Origin: CATOSP01 sp965204715
Lineage (GTDB): Bacteria; Chloroflexota; Dehalococcoidia; Lucifugimonadales; UBA3495
Length of the DNA: 64,000 nt
Direction of reading: 5' to 3'
NCBI GenBank assembly: GCA_965204715.1
Contig: OZ242009.1
Span: 3,844,001 to 3,908,000, forward strand
Positions 44,163 to 52,118 of the stretch are shown piece after piece. Numbering within the stretch: the stretch's first letter is position 1; each line of letters starts with the position of its first letter. Both the position numbers and the translations under genes were made by a program. Below the pieces are notes generated by a model. The model was not told the DNA's origin, made no database searches, and saw only the letters and a list, made by a program, of their open reading frames with translations.

Positions 44163-45227
44163 CTACAGGTTGAACTGGGGGTCCATGTACTCCCGGTCCT
44201 TGTGGTAGACCTGAACGCGGCTGCGAAGGGTGTCCGCGACCAGCAGCCGGTCATTTGCCCGGTCAAAGGCGCAGGCAACCGGCATCCGGAAGTAGTTCTG
44301 GATCTCCGGGTTCTTGACGCGCCTGCGGGCCTTTTCCATGTCCGGGTTGGCATTGATGGAGAGTTGCGCCCACTTGGACAGACCGGAGGCATCTCCGCGA
44401 AGGGTGGCAACCGGCTCTCCGACGCTGTCGAAGATAACCACGCGCTCGTTCATCCAGTCCACCACATACACATCGCCATCGCCGTCCACGGCAATGCCGG
44501 TGGGGTGGTTCAGGTCCTTGGGGTTGACTTCGCTCCGGGACTGGAACGTATGGCTGTAGGGAGTGCCGCCGTCGGGAGAGACGCCGGTCTTCTTGCCTGA
44601 GCCGAACGTCATCAGGTGGTCGCCGTTGGCGTTGAACTTCTGAACCCTGTGGTTGCGCCAGTCGGCGATGTACATGTCGCCCTCCTGGTCGATGGTGATG
44701 CCCCAGGGAAGCTCAAGCTCGCCCTCGCCACTGCCTTTGGTCCCGAAGCCGCCCAGGAACTCGCCGTCCTTGGTGAACTTCTGAATGCGGCTGTTAATGC
44801 TGTTTACCACCCAGATGTTGTCGTCGGGATCGACGGCCAAGCCGGATGGTCCGTTAAGCTGTCCCGCGCCGTCACCCTGCTCGCCCCAGGTATTGATGAC
44901 CTCACCGTCGGTGTTGAAGACGGTGATGCGGTGCAGCCATTCGTCGGAGGCGTAGACGTTCTCATTCTGGTCAACCGCGATGGCGGTCAGCCATTCAAAC
45001 TTGTCCTCGCCATTGTCCTCGGCCCGTCCGAACTCGCGGATGAACTCCTCGCCGACGGTGCACTTGGAGATGCGGCCCTTGCCGCCGCGGTTCGCCACAT
45101 ACATCACGTCGTTCTTGCCGATGGCGATGCCGACGGGTTGGCCGAACCCCGTTCCTGCACCCCCTTGACGGCCCACGTAGTGGCTGTACTGCCAGCACCG
45201 TCCGGGTGCAATCGTGATTTGCGCCAT
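44163..45227 (-). CDS. NHL-repeat beta-propeller protein
   Basis: 354 aa with about six NHL units, for example FGQPVGIAIGKNDVMYVANR, LNGPSGLAVDPDDNIWVVNS, ELPWGITIDQEGDMYIADWR and LNHPTGIAVDGDGDVYVVDW. Each has the hydrophobic-Ala-Val-Asp ... VyVaD pattern. Such six-bladed propellers occur in lyases, gluconolactonase-like proteins and binding proteins; no enzymatic residues are obvious. No signal peptide is seen. The ribosome site aaggagga is 7 bases before ATG. It is downstream of the DUF1501 and DUF1800 genes on the same strand, separated from them by a hairpin. Confidence 0.87.
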   Translation of the reverse strand: MAQITIAPGRCWQYSHYVGRQGGAGTGFGQPVGIAIGKNDVMYVANRGGKGRISKCTVGEEFIREFGRAEDNGEDKFEWLTAIAVDQNENVYASDEWLHRITVFNTDGEVINTWGEQGDGAGQLNGPSGLAVDPDDNIWVVNSINSRIQKFTKDGEFLGGFGTKGSGEGELELPWGITIDQEGDMYIADWRNHRVQKFNANGDHLMTFGSGKKTGVSPDGGTPYSHTFQSRSEVNPKDLNHPTGIAVDGDGDVYVVDWMNERVVIFDSVGEPVATLRGDASGLSKWAQLSINANPDMEKARRRVKNPEIQNYFRMPVACAFDRANDRLLVADTLRSRVQVYHKDREYMDPQFNL

Positions 45228-45272
45228 GTCCTATTCCTCCTTGGAGGGATCCTTGGGAAATGATTCCGGGAT

Positions 45273-45300
45273 ACGGGAATCCCTGATCAAGGATTCCCGT
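45273..45300. terminator. Hairpin downstream of the DUF1501 gene
   Basis: 10-bp perfect stem acgggaatcc/ggattcccgt with loop ctgatcaa. Its sequence resembles a dispersed attccc..gggaat palindrome, so it could be a repeat acting as terminator. No T-run follows. Confidence 0.5.
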
Positions 45301-45321
45301 AAATTATGCTGATTTAGCGGC

Positions 45322-46449
45322 CTAGAGGAAGCTGTGCTTCTCGAAGCTCCCGTTCACTATCGGCTTCGCGTCCAGCCCGAACCAGTCCTCTATGATCGTG
45401 CTGTACCCGCCACGGAAGTCGTAGTTCGGCACCAGGTCTCCCTGCTCCAGGTCCTCCGCCTTCGCCGACGGGTACTGCCCGTACATTCCTCCCTTCACCG
45501 CGTCCCCTATCGCAAACGCCGCTCCCGCCGCTCCGTGGTCCGTACCAGACCCGTTGTCATGCACCCGCCTCCCGAACTCCGTGAACAGGTACATGATTAC
45601 GTTCTCACCGGTCCCATGCGCGTGCAGATCCTCGAAGAACGCCGATATCCCCTCAGACACGTCCTTCCACAATGTCGGGTGCGCTCCGGCCTCCCCGGCG
45701 TGGGTGTCAAAGCTCCCGTGCTGCGTGTAGAAGATCCGCGTCCCCAGGTCGGCCAGGTACACCTGCGCTATGTCCTTCAGGTGCGCCGCTACCGGGCTGT
45801 TCGGATACTCCACGCTGGACGAGTACATCTCCGGCGCCACCTTTACGATGTCCGCTCCGGTCATCGCTTCCATCCCCGTGGACCTCAGGTAGTCCGTCAC
45901 CATACCCGATCCTACCGCCGGCGAGTACATCCGCGCGAACAGGTCCAATGCCTTCATCCGCTGCGACTCGTCGCTGATCCCCGTCAGCACCCCGTAGGTC
46001 TCCAGGTCCGCTATCGCCGCCACCGGCACTCCCGGCACCACCAGCGCCCGCGGCAGTCCGTGCCCGAAGTTGATCGCCGTCAGCACGTTCTCCTTGTTCG
46101 GGTCCAGCTCCCGGGCCAGCCGCCCGGCCCAGCCTTCCGTCCCCACCTTGTCCGGCTCGCAGGTGTGCCAGATGTCCATGGACCGGAAGTGGGAGCGGGG
46201 CGAGTCCGCGTAGCCGATGCCGTGCAGCACCGCCACCTTGCCCTGGTCGTACAGCTCCTTGATTGGCCCCATGGCCGGCATGAAGCCGAGCTGGCCGTCC
46301 ACCTTGATGATGTCTTCCTGCCTGTACTGCACCGCCGGGCGGTTGTCGTAGTACAGGGGATCGTTGTACGGAATCACCGTGTTGAAGTAGTCGTTGCCGC
46401 CGGTCAGCTGCAACACCACAATGACAGGGTCTTTCTTCGTCGAGGTCAT
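45322..46449 (-). CDS. DUF1501 domain-containing protein
   Basis: 375 aa member of the DUF1501 family, distantly related to the alkaline phosphatase/sulfatase fold. Blocks seen: VVLQLTGGNDYFNTVIPYND near residue 10, FMPAMGPIKELYDQGKVAVL, YTQHGSFDTHAGEAGAHPTL, and the C-terminal MYLFTEFGRRVHDNGSGTDHG, followed by FAIGDAVKGGMYGQYPS. Many relatives carry a Tat signal; this one starts directly at MTSTKKDPVIVV, fixed by aaggag seven bases upstream, so it has no evident export signal. It is cotranscribed with the DUF1800 gene, the usual partner. Biochemical role unknown. Confidence 0.9.
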   Translation of the reverse strand: MTSTKKDPVIVVLQLTGGNDYFNTVIPYNDPLYYDNRPAVQYRQEDIIKVDGQLGFMPAMGPIKELYDQGKVAVLHGIGYADSPRSHFRSMDIWHTCEPDKVGTEGWAGRLARELDPNKENVLTAINFGHGLPRALVVPGVPVAAIADLETYGVLTGISDESQRMKALDLFARMYSPAVGSGMVTDYLRSTGMEAMTGADIVKVAPEMYSSSVEYPNSPVAAHLKDIAQVYLADLGTRIFYTQHGSFDTHAGEAGAHPTLWKDVSEGISAFFEDLHAHGTGENVIMYLFTEFGRRVHDNGSGTDHGAAGAAFAIGDAVKGGMYGQYPSAKAEDLEQGDLVPNYDFRGGYSTIIEDWFGLDAKPIVNGSFEKHSFL

Positions 46450-46573
46450 GTCGCGTCTCCTTAACAGTCTTTGACATTCGTACCGCTTGCCGTTTGGATG
46501 GCGGGAGTGCAGTTCCCTCACTCCCGCCATCCCTATAAGGGCGGGACGAACACGTTACTCCAGGGTGCCTCTC

Positions 46574-47974
46574 CTAGCCGAACTGGTACTCGGTGGTGGC
46601 GCCGACCAGGGCCAGCATCTCGCCTACGCGGGTGCTGGCAGCATCCTCGTTGCTCCAGTCCATGTTGCCCTCGGCCTTGGCGTGGTCCATCAGCTGCTGC
46701 CGGGTCTCGTCTCCTATCTCCAGGTAGCCCATGTGCTCCAGCGAGGCTTCCAGCAGTTCTTCAGGGGTGCTCACGCCGGCGCTCTTCATATCGTTGACGA
46801 TGCTCTTCACGCCGGGCAGGCTGGGGTCGGCAACCCGGTCTGCCACGAAGTTGATGCGGGCCAGCAGTGAGCCGCTGTTGATCCACTCCGAGCCGGTATA
46901 CCAACCCTCAACGCTGGGCGGGTCCAGGAGGGACTGACCCATGTAGCCAGGCTGGGGACCGATGTCGGGAATGCTGGGTTCGGGAGTCCGGTAGGTACCG
47001 ACCAGGCGCAGGGTGCTGGCGACGACTTCCGCGGGGCTCTTGATCTTGGAGTACCGCGCGTTCTTGAAGAACTCGGAGTTGAACATCAGCCGCAGCACAG
47101 CCTTCATCTCATAGCCCGACTCTTCAAAGGCCGTCATCATCATGTCCAGGGCTTCCTCGTCCCGGGCCGGTTCAATGGTCCAGGCCGGGACCTGCACCTC
47201 GTCGGCCACGAAGAAGTTGTACAGGTGGCGGCAGATGAACCGGGAGGTTGCCGGCTCCTTCACGATGATGTCGATGATGTCCTCGCCGTTGAAGTTGCCG
47301 GTGTAACCCAGGAATGTCTTCTCCCCTTCGTCGTGGTCCTCGGGTAGGTACTCGAAGGCCCAGGGGAAGCGCCCGAAGGGCTGGCGGGGCAGCTTGGGCA
47401 TGATGGTCCAGCCGGTGAAGGCGCGGGATGCCTCCCGGACATCGACCTCGGTGTAGTTGCTGACGCCCATCGAGAACAGCTCCAGCAGTTCCCGGCCCCA
47501 GTTCTCGTTGACGGCGTCGCGGTGGTTCTCGTTGTTGTCCAGCCAGAAGATCATGGCCGGGTTCTTGGAGAGCTGGACCAGCATCTCCCGGTAGTTGCCC
47601 GTGCCGTAGCGGCGGAACATTACAAGCTGCTCCAGCATCTGGTCGCAGTTGTCCACCTTGGAGTTGCCGGTGGCGAAAACGTGGTGCCAGAAGAGGGCCA
47701 TCTTCTCTTCCAGCGGCCGCTGGGTGGTGATCATGTTGTACATCCAGTTGTACTGGCCGGGCAGGGGCACTCCGCCCGGAAGCAGGCATCCGGGCATGTA
47801 CCGCAGCAACAGGGCCATCTCGCCTGCGGGCATATCGTCAGGGGGATTGATGAGCTCTTCGACCGCCGCCTCATAGCCCATGGCCTCGTATCGGTCAAGC
47901 TCCTCCCTCGTAGCCCCAAACCCCGCACGACGTATGAGATGGGCTAATTCGGCGCGAACTTGCTTGTTTGACAT
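46574..47974 (-). CDS. DUF1800 domain-containing protein
   Basis: 466 aa of the DUF1800 family. The N-terminus MSNKQVRAELAHLIRRAGFG is the family opening; WHHVFATGNSKVDNCDQML, GNYREMLVQLSKNPAMIFWLDN and NENWGRELLELFSMGVSNYT follow, and the tail holds LLDPPSVEGWYTGSEWINSG. The start is set by ggaaggag about 9 bases upstream; the frame extends further but without a ribosome site. No signal peptide is seen. Family function is unknown; it is almost always encoded next to DUF1501, as here (124-base gap). Confidence 0.9.
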   Translation of the reverse strand: MSNKQVRAELAHLIRRAGFGATREELDRYEAMGYEAAVEELINPPDDMPAGEMALLLRYMPGCLLPGGVPLPGQYNWMYNMITTQRPLEEKMALFWHHVFATGNSKVDNCDQMLEQLVMFRRYGTGNYREMLVQLSKNPAMIFWLDNNENHRDAVNENWGRELLELFSMGVSNYTEVDVREASRAFTGWTIMPKLPRQPFGRFPWAFEYLPEDHDEGEKTFLGYTGNFNGEDIIDIIVKEPATSRFICRHLYNFFVADEVQVPAWTIEPARDEEALDMMMTAFEESGYEMKAVLRLMFNSEFFKNARYSKIKSPAEVVASTLRLVGTYRTPEPSIPDIGPQPGYMGQSLLDPPSVEGWYTGSEWINSGSLLARINFVADRVADPSLPGVKSIVNDMKSAGVSTPEELLEASLEHMGYLEIGDETRQQLMDHAKAEGNMDWSNEDAASTRVGEMLALVGATTEYQFG

Positions 47975-48058
47975 GTACAAGTCTCCTTCCAAGTAGCTTA
48001 GATTTGCGGGACATACCGCCCCGTGCAGGCACCCAGTATCACGGTTTCCGCCAGCTAG

Positions 48059-48087
48059 ACGATACGATAACGGCCACCCGCTGTCAA
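48059..48087 (-). promoter_or_regulatory. Promoter of the DUF1800-DUF1501 operon
   Basis: Minus-strand perfect TTGACA (48087-48082), 17-base spacer, TATCGT (4 of 6, 48064-48059). It predicts a leader of about 78 bases before the DUF1800 ATG. Confidence 0.55.
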
Positions 48088-48192
48088 CTGGTATAGAAAG
48101 TATAAGATAATAATGGTAATGAAGAAATGGGCGCCGGGTCACGGTGTAAGGACGACCCACAGGATGCGCCCTGGAGAGCCTTGGGGAAGGCG

Positions 48193-48243
48193 TTGACTAC
48201 GTGCGGGCCGGCTGGATACTCGGCAGCGGATACCATATATAAT
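48193..48243 (+). promoter_or_regulatory. Candidate promoter(s) of malate synthase
   Basis: TTGACT, 16 bases, GATACT at 48193-48220. A perfect TATAAT at 48238-48243 has no good -35 partner. Either could drive the gene at 48366. The rest of the 391-base divergent gap shows only an AT-rich stretch around 48090-48120 and no convincing small gene. Confidence 0.4.
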
Positions 48244-48365
48244 AAGGGCGCGGCGCGGATGAAGAATTCGTTCGCGGCGAGGTTCGGCTACGCTGGCATG
48301 TCCGGCATGATGTACTGCCTGGGAAGTCCTTCTATGAAACTATACTTTGGAATCGGAGCTTAAAC

Positions 48366-50645
48366 ATGGCAACTCTCACCCTGGCATCGGGCGTAAGCAT
48401 GGAGGTAGCGCAGGTCCTGTACGACTTCGTAAACGACGAGGCGGTCAATGGTACCCGCTGGTCGGCAGACGAGGTATTCAGGGTCCTGGGCGAACTTGTA
48501 GAAGAGTTTGGGCCAAGGAATCGTGAGCTTCTGGAGAAGCGCGCCGAGTTCCAGAGCCAGATCGACGATTATTACAACCGGAAACGCACAAACGGCTGGA
48601 CGCCCGGTACCGGGTCCGCCGAAGAGGACGCGGCGGACTTAGAGAAATTCCTGGTGGAAATAGGTTATCTGGCCCCGGAGAATCCCCTGGACTTCCGGAT
48701 GACGGTGCCCCAGCTTGACCCGGAAATGGACCAGAACGGGCCGGAACTGGTGACGCCGGTGACCAATGCCAGCATGGCCGTCGGCGGTGCCAATGCCCGT
48801 TGGGGCAGCCTGTACGACGCCTACTTCCTGAGCGACATTCATCCCGAGATTGACCGGGACGGCCAACGTCCGCAGCGGCTGCGTATGGTGGTGGAGGATA
48901 CCAACTCATTTCTCGACAGCCACGTCGTCTCGTGGGCGCCGGTTGCTGCGCGGGGCAGTGGGCGGGACTCAGAGCGAGTCGGCTTCAATGATATGGCCCG
49001 GTACTCGCTGGCAGCCGGTCCCGAGGGCCGCCAGGAATTAGTGGGACACACGAAGGATGGCGGACAGGCCAGACTGGCCGATGGGGAGAAGTTCGTCGGT
49101 TACAACCTCGACGGCCAGGGCCAACTGGCCGAGTTCTTCCTGGAGGACAACGGCCTCAAGCTGCAAATCCAGCTTTACGAGGGCGGTAAGGTTGATGAGG
49201 ACAACGGGCAGTTCAAAGACCTGGTTGTCGAGTCCGCTGTGACCAACATCGTAGACTTCGAGGATGCCGTGGCCATCGTTGACGCAGAGGACATGGTGGT
49301 TGCCCTCCGCAACTACCTGGGCCTTATTCGCGGCGACCTACGGGCATACGGCTCAAGGGGCAACCTGAAGACCATCAACTCCGACATACCGTACACGGAC
49401 ACCCAAGGCAACCGGCAGAGTTTGAAGGCTACGAGCCTGATGTCGGTCCGCAACGTGTCCCTTCACATGTATACGGACATGGTGACCGTGGGCGGAGAGG
49501 AAGTCCCGGAACGTCTCGTGGGGGTCCTGCTTACTACCTTCATTGCGTCGTCCCACGACAAGGGTTCCGACGGTGGACAGGACACGCCGGTCAGGGGACC
49601 CAACAGTGGGAAAGGCTACGTCTACCAAGTGGCGCCCAAGCTTCAGACCGCCGAGGAAGTTGCCGAGCAGGTGCGACTATTCCAGGCCGTTGAGGAGAAG
49701 CTCGCCATTACTGAAGGGTCGATACTCATCGGGATTATGAACGAAGAACTGGGCATGACGCTCCAACTTCAGGACGCGCTCAAGGCCAGCCAAAGCCGTA
49801 CATTCTTCACCAATACCGGCTTCCTGGATCGCACCGGGTCCCAGATCAGGGTGCAGATGCAGGCCGGTCCAGTAGACCTGCGGGACGACCTGACCCAGAG
49901 CGCCTTCAACACCAGCTACGAGCGTCACAACGTGGACGTAAGCATCAGGGCTGGACTGCACAAGCAGGGCAAGATCGGCAAGGGGATGCAGGTCCGCAAC
50001 CGGGCTATGGCCGAAATGCTGGAGCGGAAGATAGACCACCCCCGCACGGGTGGCAACACCGCCTGGGTCCCCGCTCCCTACCCCAGCGACATCCACTCCA
50101 TGCACTATCACATGGTGGACGTTGAAGAGGTGCAGCGTTCTATGGAGGATACCCCGGCGCTGAACATACCACGTCAGTCGCTTCTGACCTTCCCGCTGTT
50201 GGACCGGGACAAAGTTCAGGACCCGGAAAAGGTGCGAGACCAGCTCCTGCGCTACACCCATAGCATGTTAGCCTACGTGGAACCGTGGGTACACCGGGGT
50301 ATCGGGTGCAGCGGAGTCCCCAACTTCGATCAGGTGGAGGAGATGAAGGACCGGGCGACGGAGCGGATCGACGGCGCGATTATCGCCAACTGGAAGCTGC
50401 ACGGGGTCGTTACTCAGCAGGATATCGAGGATGCGCTTAGGCACGCCGCAGAAATCGTCGACGAGCAGAATGCAGGAAACCCGGACTACGTTCCCCTAAT
50501 TGACACGCCGGAGAAGCGGGCGAATGTGCTGGCTGATGCCGCAGTCTCCGCGGTGCTCCAGATAATCGACGAAGCGCTTTCATCGCCGAGCGCCTACGTG
50601 GAGCCGCCACTGTTCCAGAACCGAAAGTTGGTCAAGGGTCCCTGA
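48366..50645 (+). CDS. glcB: Malate synthase G
   Basis: 759 aa, slightly longer than E. coli GlcB (723). It condenses glyoxylate with acetyl-CoA to malate. Recognisable blocks: NARWGSLYDAYF, VEDTNSFLDSHVV, LMSVRNVSLHMYTDMVTVGG with the expected active Arg, GIMNEELGMTLQL with the Mg-binding Glu, TNTGFLDRTGSQIR with the Mg-binding Asp, GKGMQVRNRAMAEML, GNTAWVPAPYPSDIHSMHYH and MKDRATERIDG with the catalytic Asp. No isocitrate lyase is adjacent, so it may serve glyoxylate from other breakdown routes such as those elsewhere in the window. The sequence is divergent, but all catalytic blocks are kept. Confidence 0.93.
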   Translation: MATLTLASGVSMEVAQVLYDFVNDEAVNGTRWSADEVFRVLGELVEEFGPRNRELLEKRAEFQSQIDDYYNRKRTNGWTPGTGSAEEDAADLEKFLVEIGYLAPENPLDFRMTVPQLDPEMDQNGPELVTPVTNASMAVGGANARWGSLYDAYFLSDIHPEIDRDGQRPQRLRMVVEDTNSFLDSHVVSWAPVAARGSGRDSERVGFNDMARYSLAAGPEGRQELVGHTKDGGQARLADGEKFVGYNLDGQGQLAEFFLEDNGLKLQIQLYEGGKVDEDNGQFKDLVVESAVTNIVDFEDAVAIVDAEDMVVALRNYLGLIRGDLRAYGSRGNLKTINSDIPYTDTQGNRQSLKATSLMSVRNVSLHMYTDMVTVGGEEVPERLVGVLLTTFIASSHDKGSDGGQDTPVRGPNSGKGYVYQVAPKLQTAEEVAEQVRLFQAVEEKLAITEGSILIGIMNEELGMTLQLQDALKASQSRTFFTNTGFLDRTGSQIRVQMQAGPVDLRDDLTQSAFNTSYERHNVDVSIRAGLHKQGKIGKGMQVRNRAMAEMLERKIDHPRTGGNTAWVPAPYPSDIHSMHYHMVDVEEVQRSMEDTPALNIPRQSLLTFPLLDRDKVQDPEKVRDQLLRYTHSMLAYVEPWVHRGIGCSGVPNFDQVEEMKDRATERIDGAIIANWKLHGVVTQQDIEDALRHAAEIVDEQNAGNPDYVPLIDTPEKRANVLADAAVSAVLQIIDEALSSPSAYVEPPLFQNRKLVKGP

Positions 50646-50775
50646 TTCTCTGAGAATAGTATCCTCCCTGACCGGGTGCGCCTGCCCAGTCTTGTCCGAG
50701 TAAGAATCCGTCGGCTTTACTCAGCGGGCTGTACCATCCAATACGGAACGCATCCTGATACTGCCGGAGGTGGAT

Positions 50776-51558
50776 ATGGAAATAGAAGGGAAAATCGCCG
50801 TTGTCACCGGCGCGGGACGGGGCATGGGCCGCGCCATCTCGTTGCAACTGGCTGAGGCCGGGGCCAACATCGCTGTATCGGACATCAACGCGGACTCCGT
50901 GGAAGAAACGGCCACTGCGGTAAAGGCCCTGGGCCGCGAGAGCCTGGCCGTTCCCGCCGATATGGGAGACATTAACCAGATTGACCGCATGATCGCCCAG
51001 GCCAAACAGGCTTTCGGAAGGATCGACATCATAGTGAACAACGCCGGTGTCACCAAGTACCTGGACATCATGGACGTGGTGGAAGAGGACTGGGACCAGA
51101 TACACCGGGTCAACGCCAAGGGCGTGTTCTTCGGCATGCAGCGTGCCGCCCGCGAGATGATCGAGCAGGGCAGCGGAGGCCGCATCATCAACATAGCATC
51201 CATCGCCGGCAAAGGGTACTCGGGGACTTCCAATGCCGCCTACGCCGCCAGCAAGGGCGCGGTGCTTGCCATGACCATGATCGCCGCCCACCAACTGGCC
51301 AGGTACGACATCAATGTCAACGCCATCTGCCCCGGATCGACCCTGACCGCGATGGGCGCGGAAACTATGGCGGGCCGCGCCGCCACATCCGGAGCCAGCA
51401 TTGAGGAACTGGAACAGGCCCGCAACGCCAGAATCCCCATAGGCCGCCCCAACGACCCCGAGGACATTGCGGCAATGGCCCGCTTTCTGTCCAGCCCCGG
51501 CGCGCGCAACATAACCGGCCAGTCCTTCAACGTAGACGGCGGCCTGGTCATGCACTAG
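50776..51558 (+). CDS. Short-chain dehydrogenase/reductase (2)
   Basis: 260 aa classical SDR. The cofactor motif AVVTGAGRGMGRAISLQLAE has TGxxxGxG, with DIIVNNAGVTKY (NNAG), Ser in INIASIAGKGYS, the Tyr-Lys pair in NAAYAASKGAVLAM and the C-terminal NITGQSFNVDGGLVMH close that FabG-like enzymes share. ATG at 50776 follows ggaggtgg; GTG at 50770 is too close to that site. The substrate is unknown; FabG-like sugar, polyol or hydroxyacid dehydrogenases are likely. Confidence 0.92.
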   Translation: MEIEGKIAVVTGAGRGMGRAISLQLAEAGANIAVSDINADSVEETATAVKALGRESLAVPADMGDINQIDRMIAQAKQAFGRIDIIVNNAGVTKYLDIMDVVEEDWDQIHRVNAKGVFFGMQRAAREMIEQGSGGRIINIASIAGKGYSGTSNAAYAASKGAVLAMTMIAAHQLARYDINVNAICPGSTLTAMGAETMAGRAATSGASIEELEQARNARIPIGRPNDPEDIAAMARFLSSPGARNITGQSFNVDGGLVMH

Positions 51559-51588
51559 GGGCATTACGTTCAAGGGGCATTACGTTCA
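51557..51588 (+). repeat. 16-base perfect tandem duplication at the SDR stop
   Basis: aggggcattacgttca occurs twice head to tail, beginning inside the stop codon TAG. The second copy supplies the left arm of the terminator below. Confidence 0.85.
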
Positions 51589-51599
51589 TACGTCCCCTT
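51572..51599 (+). terminator. Terminator of the SDR gene
   Basis: aagggg/cccctt arms with an inner acg/cgt pair and a one-sided catt bulge, followed by a T-rich tail (tttctta). It is built partly from the duplicated 16-mer. Confidence 0.5.
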
Positions 51600-51634
51600 T
51601 CTTAGGATGAGAACATTAAGGCTGTGGGTGAGTA

Positions 51635-51813
51635 ATGGTCTACAAGGTGATATTGCGAGAATCGGAAGAAGGGTTCAGTGTGTCATGCCCGGACCTGTTC
51701 GGATGCTGGTCTCAAGGCTCGACTGAGCAAGAGGCATTGGAAATATAAAGGACGCCATCCGGGAATACCTGGCTGCGATTCGAGACGCCCTTGAAGGCGA
51801 GCCAGTGCGTTAA
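51635..51813 (+). pseudogene. hicB: hicB-like antitoxin, frameshifted
   Basis: The ATG opens MVYKVILRESEEGFSVSCPD, then LFGCWSQGSTEQEALE, an excellent HicB antitoxin N-terminus. The frame then hits TAA in gaaatataaag (51739-51749). Adding one A restores EN-IKDAIREYLAAIRDALEGEPVR, the normal HicB continuation, so a single-base deletion in an A-run has broken it. At the end, cgt-taa-gtggaagtg looks like a family R-Y-V-E-V ending changed to a stop. Confidence 0.75.
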
Positions 51814-51835
51814 GTGGAAGTGATCAATATAGGCG

Positions 51836-52046
51836 ATGCAGCATCTTCCGGGCACCAACCACCTTCGAGCGTCAGGACGCTCGAAAGGCGGGATTCGCGA
51901 TTATTCGCCAAGGAAGGCATGTTGTAACGTCCGACGGCCTCCGGTTCGTTACCATACCAAGACATAACCCTGTCAATGCCTTCACGATGGGCGATATCGT
52001 GCAGGACGCTGGCCTTACAGTCGGAGAGTTTCGGCAATTGCTCTGA
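51836..52046 (+). pseudogene. hicA: hicA-like toxin remnant
   Basis: One frame reads ARKAGFAIIRQGRHVVTSDG, then LRFVTIPRHNPVNAFTMGDI and VQDAGLTVGEFRQLL before TGA at 52044. This is the dsRNA-binding-like HicA mRNA-interferase pattern with its catalytic His (GRHVV) and C-terminus. The first 10-15 residues are in a different frame (ATG at 51836 gives MQHLPGTNH), so at least one further frameshift separates the start from the body. Confidence 0.7.
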
Positions 52047-52118
52047 GTGTGCTCCGCTGAGGCGGGGTGATAGAGCGTTTGGGGGGCTGGCACACCAGCC
52101 TCGGCAAGAAAACTCCAC

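Noticed and set aside
45334..46464. 376-aa rightward Arg/Val/His-rich ORF
   Set aside because: Antisense of the DUF1501 gene; composition atypical of a protein.
48127..48363. Short frame ending just before malate synthase
   Set aside because: No ribosome site or homology; it overlaps the likely promoter.
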